Assembly: GCF_001839655.2 (NCBI RefSeq)
Contig: NZ_CP056087.1
Span: forward strand, 1,426,001-1,490,000
Length of the DNA: 64,000 nt
From: Pseudomonas argentinensis
Lineage (GTDB): Bacteria; Pseudomonadota; Gammaproteobacteria; Pseudomonadales; Pseudomonadaceae
Reading direction: 5' to 3'
The notes below the pieces were generated by a model. That model saw only the letters and a program-made list of their open reading frames with translations. It was not told the DNA's origin and did not search any database. This document shows positions 29,109-36,843 of this stretch, one piece after another; the stretch's first letter is position 1; every line of letters begins with the position of its first letter. A program made the position numbers and the translations under genes.

Positions 29109-29906
29109 TCAGGCGTAACGGCCGACCATCTCACGCAGGTAGGCGTCGAGCAGGCCGCTGTCCGCCTGGGTGCGCGGCAGCATCGGCACCGGCCGTTCCA
29201 GCTGCGCCTCGATAAAGGCGTGCAGGGCAGGGCGGCGCGGGCCATAGGCCGACTCGTCGGCGCTGCGCTTGAGGGCCAGCAGTTGGTCAACTTCGGCCAG
29301 CAGTGCCGTGTCGTCCACCGTCTGCAGCAGGTCGGCGAAGGTCATCGGCGGCCGGCCACGGCCCTGGTCGATCCACAGCACGGCCAGCAGCGGGCGCAGC
29401 ACGTAGAAGTACTTCTTCAAGCGCACCGTCTCGCCCTGCAGGTAGCCGCGAAAGTTCTTCCTGGCCATCGACAGGTAGTGATTGCGCGCCGCCGGCGGGC
29501 TGTAGAAATGCTCGGCCAGCTCGCGCAGGCGCGCCGTGGCCTGATCTTCCTGGCGGTACACCAGGGGCGAGTCGAGCCACTCCAGCAGCGTCGGGTTGGA
29601 TTTGCGCAGCAGGCCCAGGGTCTTGCGCAGCTCCCAGCCGCTGACGTCCAACTCGTCATCCAGCGGCCGCTCGATCACATCGCGCGGGGTATCGACCTGG
29701 ACGAACCAGTCCGGCTTTTCCACGTAGACGAAGCGCACGTCGTAGTCGCTATCCGTCGAGGCGAAGCCCCAGGCGCGGCTGCCCGACTCGCAGGCATACA
29801 GCACCTTGACGTTGCGCTCGCGTTCGACCCGTTCGAGTTCAGCCAGCACCCGGGCGCGCATGGCGTCGCTGAGGGGGTGGCGTTGTTGCATGTCCATGTC
29901 TTCCAT
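29109..29906 (-). CDS. RNA-repair-associated nucleotidyltransferase (RlaP-like)
   Basis: A 265-residue protein of the DNA polymerase beta-like nucleotidyltransferase superfamily. The active-site pattern GSRAWGFASTDSDYDVRFVYV supplies the GS motif and the DxD metal-binding pair. The C-terminal helical part (VRLKKYFYVLRPLLAVLWI) is typical of the family described as RNA-ligase-associated nucleotidyltransferases, which sit beside RtcB or other RNA ligases. It probably adds nucleotides to, or otherwise modifies, damaged RNA ends. Start could be any of three Met at 29906, 29897 or 29891. It lies six bases after the preceding unknown gene. Confidence 0.85.
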   Translation of the reverse strand: MEDMDMQQRHPLSDAMRARVLAELERVERERNVKVLYACESGSRAWGFASTDSDYDVRFVYVEKPDWFVQVDTPRDVIERPLDDELDVSGWELRKTLGLLRKSNPTLLEWLDSPLVYRQEDQATARLRELAEHFYSPPAARNHYLSMARKNFRGYLQGETVRLKKYFYVLRPLLAVLWIDQGRGRPPMTFADLLQTVDDTALLAEVDQLLALKRSADESAYGPRRPALHAFIEAQLERPVPMLPRTQADSGLLDAYLREMVGRYA

Positions 29907-29912
29907 CCTTGT

Positions 29913-30491
29913 CTAGTCTGTCGCGCTGGCGGCCAGCGCCGACAATGTCCGGCGTCGCGGGTTGTACAGGGTGAGGCACCAGATGCCCCACCACTCCTTG
30001 CCGTCGTCGAAGTAGCTGCTCCAGGCGCTGCGTTGCGGATCTTCGTGCGCATCGCCGACCCAATCGAGCACCTGCAGCTGTTCATCGGGATACAGTCGCA
30101 GCATGTGCTGCCATTCGCGAAAGTCCGCCACTTGCAACGCGGTGCCGTAGGGCGGGTTACGGAAGTTGCGGCACAGCAGGCCATTCTCGCTGGCCAGCTC
30201 GCGGATTGCGTCGTTAGTGAGCGGCTGTGAGCGGGCCTGACCTAGATCCGCAGTGCACGCGGGCCAGCGATGGTTCGCGCAACTGGCATCCTGGGCTATC
30301 AGTTTCCGTTGCCAGATCCGCGCGCGCTCCTCGATGCCTTCGAACAGCAACCCCAGCGCCTGCCGATGCTCCAGCTCGCCGGGCGTGGCGGTCGAGTCGA
30401 GCGTGGCCACCACGAAGTCGAACACGTAGCCCGCTTCTTCCAGGCGGGTGCGCAGTTCATCGAGTCGCTGGCTTTGCATCGGTTGCAGCAT
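29913..30491 (-). CDS. Unknown protein of the rtc RNA-repair operon
   Basis: 192 residues, not recognised. It is soluble, without signal peptide or membrane segment, Trp-rich in its C-terminal half (DWVGDAHEDPQRSAWSSYFDDGKEWWGIWCLTLYNPRRRTL), with acidic patches. Two or three Cys occur in the middle (CANHRWPAC). It starts nine bases after rtcB and ends six bases before the nucleotidyltransferase, so it must be co-expressed with them under RtcR control. A role in RNA end recognition or repair is inferred only from position. Confidence 0.75.
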   Translation of the reverse strand: MLQPMQSQRLDELRTRLEEAGYVFDFVVATLDSTATPGELEHRQALGLLFEGIEERARIWQRKLIAQDASCANHRWPACTADLGQARSQPLTNDAIRELASENGLLCRNFRNPPYGTALQVADFREWQHMLRLYPDEQLQVLDWVGDAHEDPQRSAWSSYFDDGKEWWGIWCLTLYNPRRRTLSALAASATD

Positions 30492-30500
30492 GGCCTCTCC

Positions 30501-31733
30501 TTATCCTTTCACGCACACCACCTGACGCAGGGTGTGCACCACTTCCACCAGCTCGCGCTGGGCGTCCATGACCTGGTCGATGTCCTTGTAGGCCATCGGG
30601 ATCTCATCGATCACGTCGGCGTCCTTGCGGCATTCGACGTGGGCCGTGGCCTTGATCTGGTCTTCCACTGTGAACAGCTTCTTGGCGCGGGTTCGGCTCA
30701 TGGTGCGCCCGGCGCCGTGGCTGCAGGAGCAGAACGCTTCCTCGTTACCCAGACCGCGCACGATAAAGCTCTTGGCACCCATGGAGCCTGGGATGATGCC
30801 CAGTTCGCCTTTCTTTGCCGACACTGCGCCTTTGCGCGTTACCAGCACTTCTTCACCGAAGTGACGTTCCTTCTGCACGTAGTTGTGGTGGCAGTTCACC
30901 GCTTCCAGGGCGACCTCGAACGGCTTGGCGATCACCCCGCGGGCCGCCGCGATCACCGCGTGCATCATCAGGGCGCGGTTCTGCTTGGCGAAGTCCTGGG
31001 CCCAGCCCACCGCTTCCACGTAGTCGGCGAAGTGCTGGCTGCCTTCCTCGAAGTAGGCCAGGTCACGGTCCGGCAGGTTGGCGATGTGCTGGCGCATATC
31101 GGCCTGGGCCAGTTCGATGAACAGGTTGCCGATGGCGTTACCCACGCCGCGCGACCCACTGTGCAACATGAACCAGACCCGGTTCGCCTCGTCCAGGCAC
31201 ACCTCGACGAAGTGGTTGCCGGTTCCCAGGGTTCCCAGGTGCTTGCGGTTGTTGGTCTTCTCCAGCCGCGGGTACTTGTCGGTGATTGCCTTGAAGCGTC
31301 CGCTCAGCGCCGACCAGGCGTGGTCGGCCATCTCCGGCACGTTTTCCCAGGCGCCCCGGTCGCGACCTCCACGGGTATTGCTACGCCCGTGGGGCACGGC
31401 CTCCTCGATAGCGGCGCGCAGGCCGGCCAGGTTGTCCGGCAGGTCGTGAGCCATCAGCGAGGTGCGTGCGGCAATCATGCCGCAACCGATGTCCACCCCG
31501 ACCGCTGCCGGGATGATCGCGCCGACCGTGGGAATCACGCTGCCGATTGTCGACCCCTTACCCAGGTGCACGTCCGGCAACACCGCCAGGTGCTTGAAGA
31601 TAAAGGGCATCTTCGCGGTGTTCATCAACTGCTGCTTGGCGTCTTCCTCGACCGGAACGCCTTGCGTCCACAGCTTGATCGGCTTGCCGCCTGCGACTTC
31701 CAGCAGGTTGTAGCTCTTGGTTTGCATCATCAT
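30501..31733 (-). CDS. rtcB: RNA-splicing ligase RtcB
   Basis: GTP- and Mn2+-dependent ligase joining RNA 2',3'-cyclic or 3'-phosphate ends to 5'-OH ends, as left by toxin cleavage of tRNA. 410 residues. The metal ligands are visible: GVDIGCGM (Cys), GTGNHFVE (His) and HSGSRGVGN. The guanylated His is in CSHGAGRTMSR. Three ATGs in a row start the frame (31733-31725); no strong ribosome site is seen. It is preceded by a sigma-54 promoter and a tRNA-like leader. Confidence 0.97.
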   Translation of the reverse strand: MMMQTKSYNLLEVAGGKPIKLWTQGVPVEEDAKQQLMNTAKMPFIFKHLAVLPDVHLGKGSTIGSVIPTVGAIIPAAVGVDIGCGMIAARTSLMAHDLPDNLAGLRAAIEEAVPHGRSNTRGGRDRGAWENVPEMADHAWSALSGRFKAITDKYPRLEKTNNRKHLGTLGTGNHFVEVCLDEANRVWFMLHSGSRGVGNAIGNLFIELAQADMRQHIANLPDRDLAYFEEGSQHFADYVEAVGWAQDFAKQNRALMMHAVIAAARGVIAKPFEVALEAVNCHHNYVQKERHFGEEVLVTRKGAVSAKKGELGIIPGSMGAKSFIVRGLGNEEAFCSCSHGAGRTMSRTRAKKLFTVEDQIKATAHVECRKDADVIDEIPMAYKDIDQVMDAQRELVEVVHTLRQVVCVKG

Positions 31734-31792
31734 TCACTCGTATTCGGGCTGGCCGTGCCAGCGTGTTTGCAGTGCGGCGACAATCGTTGATG

Positions 31793-31866
31793 AAACATGC
31801 GCGTTGCTCTATCCAGTTGAGCTACCCGTCGCCGGGGCGGGAGTCGAACCCGCAACCTTCACGTCC
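31793..31866 (-). ncRNA. Circularly permuted tRNA-like domain (YrlA-type Y RNA module)
   Basis: Minus-strand order: T-arm with stem GCGGG/CCCGC and loop TTCGACT (31853-31837); directly after it an acceptor-like hairpin CCCG-GCGA-CGGG capped by a GNRA tetraloop (31836-31825); then UA (31824-31823, equal to tRNA U8-A9); then a perfect D-arm GCTC-AACTGGATA-GAGC (31822-31806). Outer strands GGACGTG (31866-31860) and CATGTTT (31799-31793) can pair where the anticodon stem would be. So T- and D-arms are joined through a capped acceptor stem, the reverse of tRNA order. Bacterial Y RNAs such as YrlA, found near rtcBA and rsr, are known to mimic tRNA. The assignment to that class is inferred. Confidence 0.65.
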
Positions 31867-31896
31867 TGTAGTTCCACCGGCGCTCGCCGGGTCGAT

Positions 31897-31920
31897 CAAA
31901 AAGGCGGGGCAGGCCCCCGT
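31897..31920 (-). terminator. Terminator- or attenuator-like hairpin in rtc leader
   Basis: Minus strand CGGGG-GCCTG-CCCCG, then CC and TTTTT, about 110 nt into the leader and before the tRNA-like domain. It could end a short upstream RNA or act as an attenuator ahead of rtcB. Confidence 0.5.
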
Positions 31921-31945
31921 GCAGCGATGAGTGGATGGGCACATT

Positions 31946-31969
31946 GGCTCTACCAATTGCGCTACAGCC
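31946..31969 (-). other. Second D-arm-like hairpin in rtc leader
   Basis: Minus strand GGCTGTAGCGCAATTGGTAGAGCC: TA, a D-stem-like pair with one mismatch, and AATTGG in the loop, all as in tRNA D-arms. The outer GGCT/AGCC also pairs. No partner T-arm is seen near it, so it may be a fragment of a second tRNA-like RNA. Confidence 0.45.
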
Positions 31970-32038
31970 GTAATGGTGAACAGGTTGAAGTTGGCCATCG
32001 TGGCGTCTCGCTGTGTTGTGCGTTGTTGCCAGAGCAAG

Positions 32039-32054
32039 TGCAGCGGTTATGCCA
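32039..32054 (-). promoter_or_regulatory. Sigma-54 promoter of the rtcB operon
   Basis: Minus strand TGGCATAACCGCTGCA matches the -24/-12 consensus TGGCACG-N4-TTGCA with GG and GC ten bases apart. RtcR, the enhancer-binding protein encoded divergently, should activate it. The AT-rich stretch 32056-32180 is suitable for DNA bending, and a repeated CCGG motif (CCGGGGATCTTCCGG at about 32118-32132) could be an RtcR site. Confidence 0.8.
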
Positions 32055-32171
32055 GTTTTTTATTCGAGGTTTCAAAATATTTATAAGTTATTGAATTTAA
32101 ACGATTTTAAATTTTATCCGGGGATCTTCCGGGCAGCCTAAGGTGAACAACTTCAAGAAAATATATATTTT

Positions 32172-32200
32172 TTGATATCGTTATTTATCTTTTTGGATAA
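32172..32200 (+). promoter_or_regulatory. Possible housekeeping promoter for yiiX-like gene and rtcR
   Basis: TTGATA (32172-32177), 17 bases, GGATAA (32195-32200) in an AT-rich stretch, 27 bases before the ATG. A moderate match to the -35/-10 consensus. Confidence 0.3.
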
Positions 32201-32226
32201 ATCAGCCAGCGCTTCAAGGAGGAGCC

Positions 32227-32820
32227 ATGCGTGTTCTGTCGGTTCTGCTCGCCATGCTGTGGGCCGCTTTTGCCCATGCCGAGCCGTCGCTGCGTGAAGG
32301 CGACCTGATCTTCCATCAATCGCGCTCCTCGCAGAGCCTGGCCGTGCAACTGGCCACCGGCTCGCGCTACAGCCATATGGGCATGCTGCTGCGCAAGGAC
32401 GGCCAGCTACAGGTGTTCGAAGCCAGCGCCACGGTGCGCTACACGCCTTTGCCGCAATGGGTGGCGCGGGGCGAGGGTGGTCATTACGTGGTCAAACGCC
32501 TGCATGCGGGTATCGATGATGCAGGGCTGATCAAGCTGCGGCATGAGGCCGAACGGTTCAGCGGGGCCCGTTATGATCTGACCTTCGAGTGGTCGGACAG
32601 CCGCCTGTATTGCTCCGAACTGGTCTGGAAGGCCTACCAGCGCGCCCTGGGCGTGGAGATCGGCGCCTTGCAGCGGGTGCGTGACTTCAACCTGGCGGCG
32701 CCGGCGGTGCGCGCCAAGATGCGTGAGCGTTACGGCGACAAGGTGCCGCTGGATGAACCGGTGATCTCGCCGCTGGCGATGTTCGAATCACCGCTGCTGT
32801 TTACCGTAGGGGAGCGCTGA
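32227..32820 (+). CDS. YiiX-type permuted papain-fold hydrolase, exported
   Basis: 197 residues with a signal peptide (MRVLSVLLAMLWAAFAHA). The NlpC/P60-like permuted papain fold of the YiiX/YebB family is indicated by the early EGDLIFHQSRSSQS, the His motif YSHMGMLL, and the late Cys motif DSRLYCSELVWKAYQRA; in this permuted group the Cys lies after the His. It probably cleaves amide or ester bonds in envelope substrates. AAGGAGGAG gives a strong start. rtcR begins two bases after its stop, so the two form an operon; why an exported hydrolase is tied to RNA repair is unclear. Confidence 0.85.
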   Translation: MRVLSVLLAMLWAAFAHAEPSLREGDLIFHQSRSSQSLAVQLATGSRYSHMGMLLRKDGQLQVFEASATVRYTPLPQWVARGEGGHYVVKRLHAGIDDAGLIKLRHEAERFSGARYDLTFEWSDSRLYCSELVWKAYQRALGVEIGALQRVRDFNLAAPAVRAKMRERYGDKVPLDEPVISPLAMFESPLLFTVGER

Positions 32821-32822
32821 AC

Positions 32823-34421
32823 ATGACCCGCAAGCGTACCGTCGCCATCGGCTTTATCGGCGCCACCCTGGATCGGGTCGGCAAGGGCGCCAATCGCTGG
32901 AACAAGTGGCGGCCGAGCATCGGTCTCTGTCAGCAGCCGGACTTGCTGATCGATCGCCTGGAGCTGATCCATGGCGTCGATGCACGGGATATCAGCCTGG
33001 CCGAGCGCATCCGTGCCGATATCGAGCAGATCTCCCCGGAGACCGAAGTGCGCCTGCAGCCGTTGCACCTGCGCAACCCCTGGGATTTCGAGGAGGTATA
33101 CGGCGCGCTGCATGACTTCACCAGCGGCTATGCCTTCGATACCGAGCGCGAGGACTACCTGGTGCACATCACCACCGGGACCCATGTGGCGCAGATCTGC
33201 TGGTTCCTGCTCACCGAGGCGCGCTACCTGCCGGCGCGGCTGGTGCAGACCTCGCCGGCGCGCAAACGAGATGAGCAGGCGCCGGTGACTGGCACCCACG
33301 CGCTGATCGACCTCGACCTCTCGCGCTACGACCGTATTGCCACGCGCTTCCAGCATGAGCGGCTGGAGGGGCTGGCGTTTCTCAAGTCCGGCATCGCCAC
33401 GCGCAACGCGGCGTTCAACCGTTCCATCGAGCAGATCGAGCGGGTCGCCGTACGCTCCTCGGCGCCGATGCTGCTGATCGGCCCGACCGGTGCCGGCAAG
33501 TCGTTCCTGGCCCGCCGCGTTTACGAGCTCAAGCGCAGCCGCCATCTGGTCGACGGCCGCTTCGTCGAGGTCAACTGCGCGACGCTGCGTGGTGACGGCG
33601 CCATGTCGGCGTTGTTCGGGCATATCAAGGGCGCCTTCACCGGCGCGCAGAATGCCCGCGACGGTCTGCTGCGCGCTGCCGATGGGGGTATGCTGTTTCT
33701 CGACGAGATCGGCGAGTTGGGCCTGGACGAGCAGGCCATGCTGCTCAAGGCCATCGAGGAGAAGCGCTTCTTTCCCATGGGCGCGGACAAGGAGGTGAGC
33801 AGCGACTTCCTGCTGATTGCCGGCACCCATCGCGACCTGCGTGCGCGGGTCGCCGACGGGCTGTTTCGTGAAGACCTCCATGCGCGCATCAACCTGTGGA
33901 CCTTCGAATTGCCGGGGTTGGCCGGGCGCCGCGAGGACATCGAGCCGAACATCGATTTCGAACTGGAGCGCCACGCCCGCGAGCAGGGGCGGATGGTGCG
34001 CTTCAACCTGGAGGCGCGGCGCCGCTACCTGGCCTTCGCCAGTTCCAGCGAGGCCGCCTGGCAGGGCAACTTCCGTGAGCTGTCGGCCTCGATCACCCGC
34101 ATGGCGACCCTGGCCGACAGCGGGCGTATCGACGAGGCGCAGGTGCAGGAGGAGATCGAGCGGCTGCGGCGCGCCTGGGGTTTGGTGCCGGATGGGCTAT
34201 CGAGCCTGCTGGGCGAGGCGGCCGGTGATATCGACCTGTTCGACCGTCTGCAGCTGCAGGCGGTGATCGACATCTGTCGGCAGGCGGACAGCCTGTCCGA
34301 GGCGGGCCGGCGTCTGTTCGATATCAGCCGCCAGGCCAAGGCGCAGCCCAATGATGCCGACCGCCTGCGCAAGTACCTGGCGCGCTTCGGCTTGAGCTGG
34401 CAGTCCCTGCGCGGCGAGTGA
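32823..34421 (+). CDS. rtcR: Sigma-54-dependent RNA-repair regulator RtcR
   Basis: Enhancer-binding protein that activates the rtcB operon. The N-terminal ~180 residues form the RtcR domain, a CARF-like module reported to sense tRNA fragments with cyclic-phosphate ends. The AAA+ domain follows: Walker A GPTGAGKS, the sigma-54 loop GAFTGA intact, and Walker B MLFLDEIGEL. A Fis-like helix-turn-helix occupies the last 60 residues (SLSEAGRRLFDISRQAK). 532 residues is normal. It is divergent from its target operon across about 490 bases containing the -24/-12 promoter. Confidence 0.97.
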   Translation: MTRKRTVAIGFIGATLDRVGKGANRWNKWRPSIGLCQQPDLLIDRLELIHGVDARDISLAERIRADIEQISPETEVRLQPLHLRNPWDFEEVYGALHDFTSGYAFDTEREDYLVHITTGTHVAQICWFLLTEARYLPARLVQTSPARKRDEQAPVTGTHALIDLDLSRYDRIATRFQHERLEGLAFLKSGIATRNAAFNRSIEQIERVAVRSSAPMLLIGPTGAGKSFLARRVYELKRSRHLVDGRFVEVNCATLRGDGAMSALFGHIKGAFTGAQNARDGLLRAADGGMLFLDEIGELGLDEQAMLLKAIEEKRFFPMGADKEVSSDFLLIAGTHRDLRARVADGLFREDLHARINLWTFELPGLAGRREDIEPNIDFELERHAREQGRMVRFNLEARRRYLAFASSSEAAWQGNFRELSASITRMATLADSGRIDEAQVQEEIERLRRAWGLVPDGLSSLLGEAAGDIDLFDRLQLQAVIDICRQADSLSEAGRRLFDISRQAKAQPNDADRLRKYLARFGLSWQSLRGE

Positions 34422-34565
34422 TCTTTTGGTGCGAAATGATGCCGACTTGGTGCGTTGTCTAGGCTGATGAAGGCCCTGTTTTCAGCGGCCTATTTACAGT
34501 AAAGCACCAAAAAGTTTCATAAAGGCGTCATTTTGCCCTTTTTAAGGGCGCTCTGTTCTTGCTAG

Positions 34566-35951
<1,386 letters not shown>

Positions 35952-36137
35952 CGGCCGCCCGCGCGGCCGGGCAATCCGGCTGCGCCGCCAGCACCAGCCG
36001 TCTTGCCGACGGCTGGTCGACAACACCCTCTCACTGTCACGACGCTTACACACAAGGCGCCGACAATGCCCTCCCGTCGTGGCGCAGGATGGCGCCGCGC
36101 GTGTTGGCAATACCACCGCAGCAATGAGAGTCGTGTC

Positions 36138-36602
36138 ATGAAACAGATCCCAGGAATGCTCGAAGGCGCCATGGCCGTCCGCTTCTACCAGAGCGTGCAG
36201 GGGCCTTTCCCCATCGAAATCGGTGCCGCGGTGCCAGGCACGAGCATGTCCGCCATCGTCAAACCGGCTGCCAGCCCCGTCGCGCTGGACGCCACCTGCG
36301 AGGAACACCTCGGCCTGTCGCTGCTCGAAGCCGAAGCGACCGGCCTGGCCGCCGGGAAGGTCTGCGACCAGCTCAATGCCTTCCTGGTCGGGCGCCGGGT
36401 CAATTGCAGTGGCGCGGCGGAAGTCGAGGCGGTGAGCCAGCTGTTCCAGGCTGCCGGCGTGGAGCTGGAGTTCTCGCTGTCGACCCTCGACGCCGCCGCG
36501 CTGTACCTGCCCGATGCGCCGCCGGTCGACCAGTACCCGGAAAGCGTCGCCCGCGACCTGTTCGTGCTGGCCAGGCCGTTCGAGGTCTGGCGCTTGCGTT
36601 GA
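36138..36602 (+). CDS. Degenerate DnaQ/RNase T-like protein, probably inactive
   Basis: 154 residues. The layout FPIEIGAAVPG, then SAIVKPA, then a helix, then VCDQLNAFLVGRRVNCSGAAEVEAVSQLFQAAGVE follows the pattern of short DEDD 3'-5' exonuclease-like proteins of Pseudomonas. The first DxE motif expected before PIEIG is absent (YQSVQGP), and the second acidic motif reads CSGAAE, so catalysis is unlikely. Start chosen at ATG 36138; ATG 36156 is possible. It stands alone between gdhA and the reductase gene. The family call is inference from pattern only. Confidence 0.55.
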   Translation: MKQIPGMLEGAMAVRFYQSVQGPFPIEIGAAVPGTSMSAIVKPAASPVALDATCEEHLGLSLLEAEATGLAAGKVCDQLNAFLVGRRVNCSGAAEVEAVSQLFQAAGVELEFSLSTLDAAALYLPDAPPVDQYPESVARDLFVLARPFEVWRLR

Positions 36603-36668
36603 GCGCAGCGCCGCCGCGGCTGGTTCGCTTTCGCATCGTTATGTGGATAAAGATGCGAACTTCTGGTA

Positions 36669-36687
36669 CATGACAATCGTTATCGAA
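36669..36687 (+). promoter_or_regulatory. Probable Fur box upstream of PepSY-reductase gene
   Basis: CATGACAATCGTTATCGAA resembles the Fur consensus GATAATGATAATCATTATC, with a good right half (CGTTATC). It lies about 160 bases before the reductase start, which fits an iron-repressed promoter. Confidence 0.5.
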
Positions 36688-36843
36688 TAGACTCCCGCGC
36701 CACCGGCTCGCTCTGCCATGCCCGTCTCATCCTGCAAGGCCACCCGCATTACGAGCGGCGCATGCCTGGCGGCAGGGTCGAAGCACGCGCCACTGCGCAG
36801 TTGGTTCTCCCGTTCGCAGCAGGTAGTCCGAGAGTCGATTGCG

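Larger units (their letters stand above)
31734..32029 (-). other. Long structured 5' leader of the rtcB operon
   Basis: From the sigma-54 promoter the transcript should begin near 32028, giving about 295 nt before rtcB. In order it contains a D-arm-like hairpin (31969-31946), a GC hairpin followed by five Us (31920-31897), a 14-nt hairpin CCGGCGAGCGCCGG (31890-31877), a tRNA-like domain (31866-31793) and a hairpin GCTGG...CCAGC near 31760. No ribosome-bound frame in it is convincing. It may be processed into one or more small RNAs. Confidence 0.6.

Noticed and set aside
31822..32037. 71-codon minus-strand frame reading ...AVAQLVEP...GCGFDSRPGDG in the rtc leader
   Set aside because: The peptide is the usual by-product of translating tRNA-like sequence (D-arm gives VAQLVE, T-arm gives GFDSRP). 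The RNA structure explains the sequence better than a protein.
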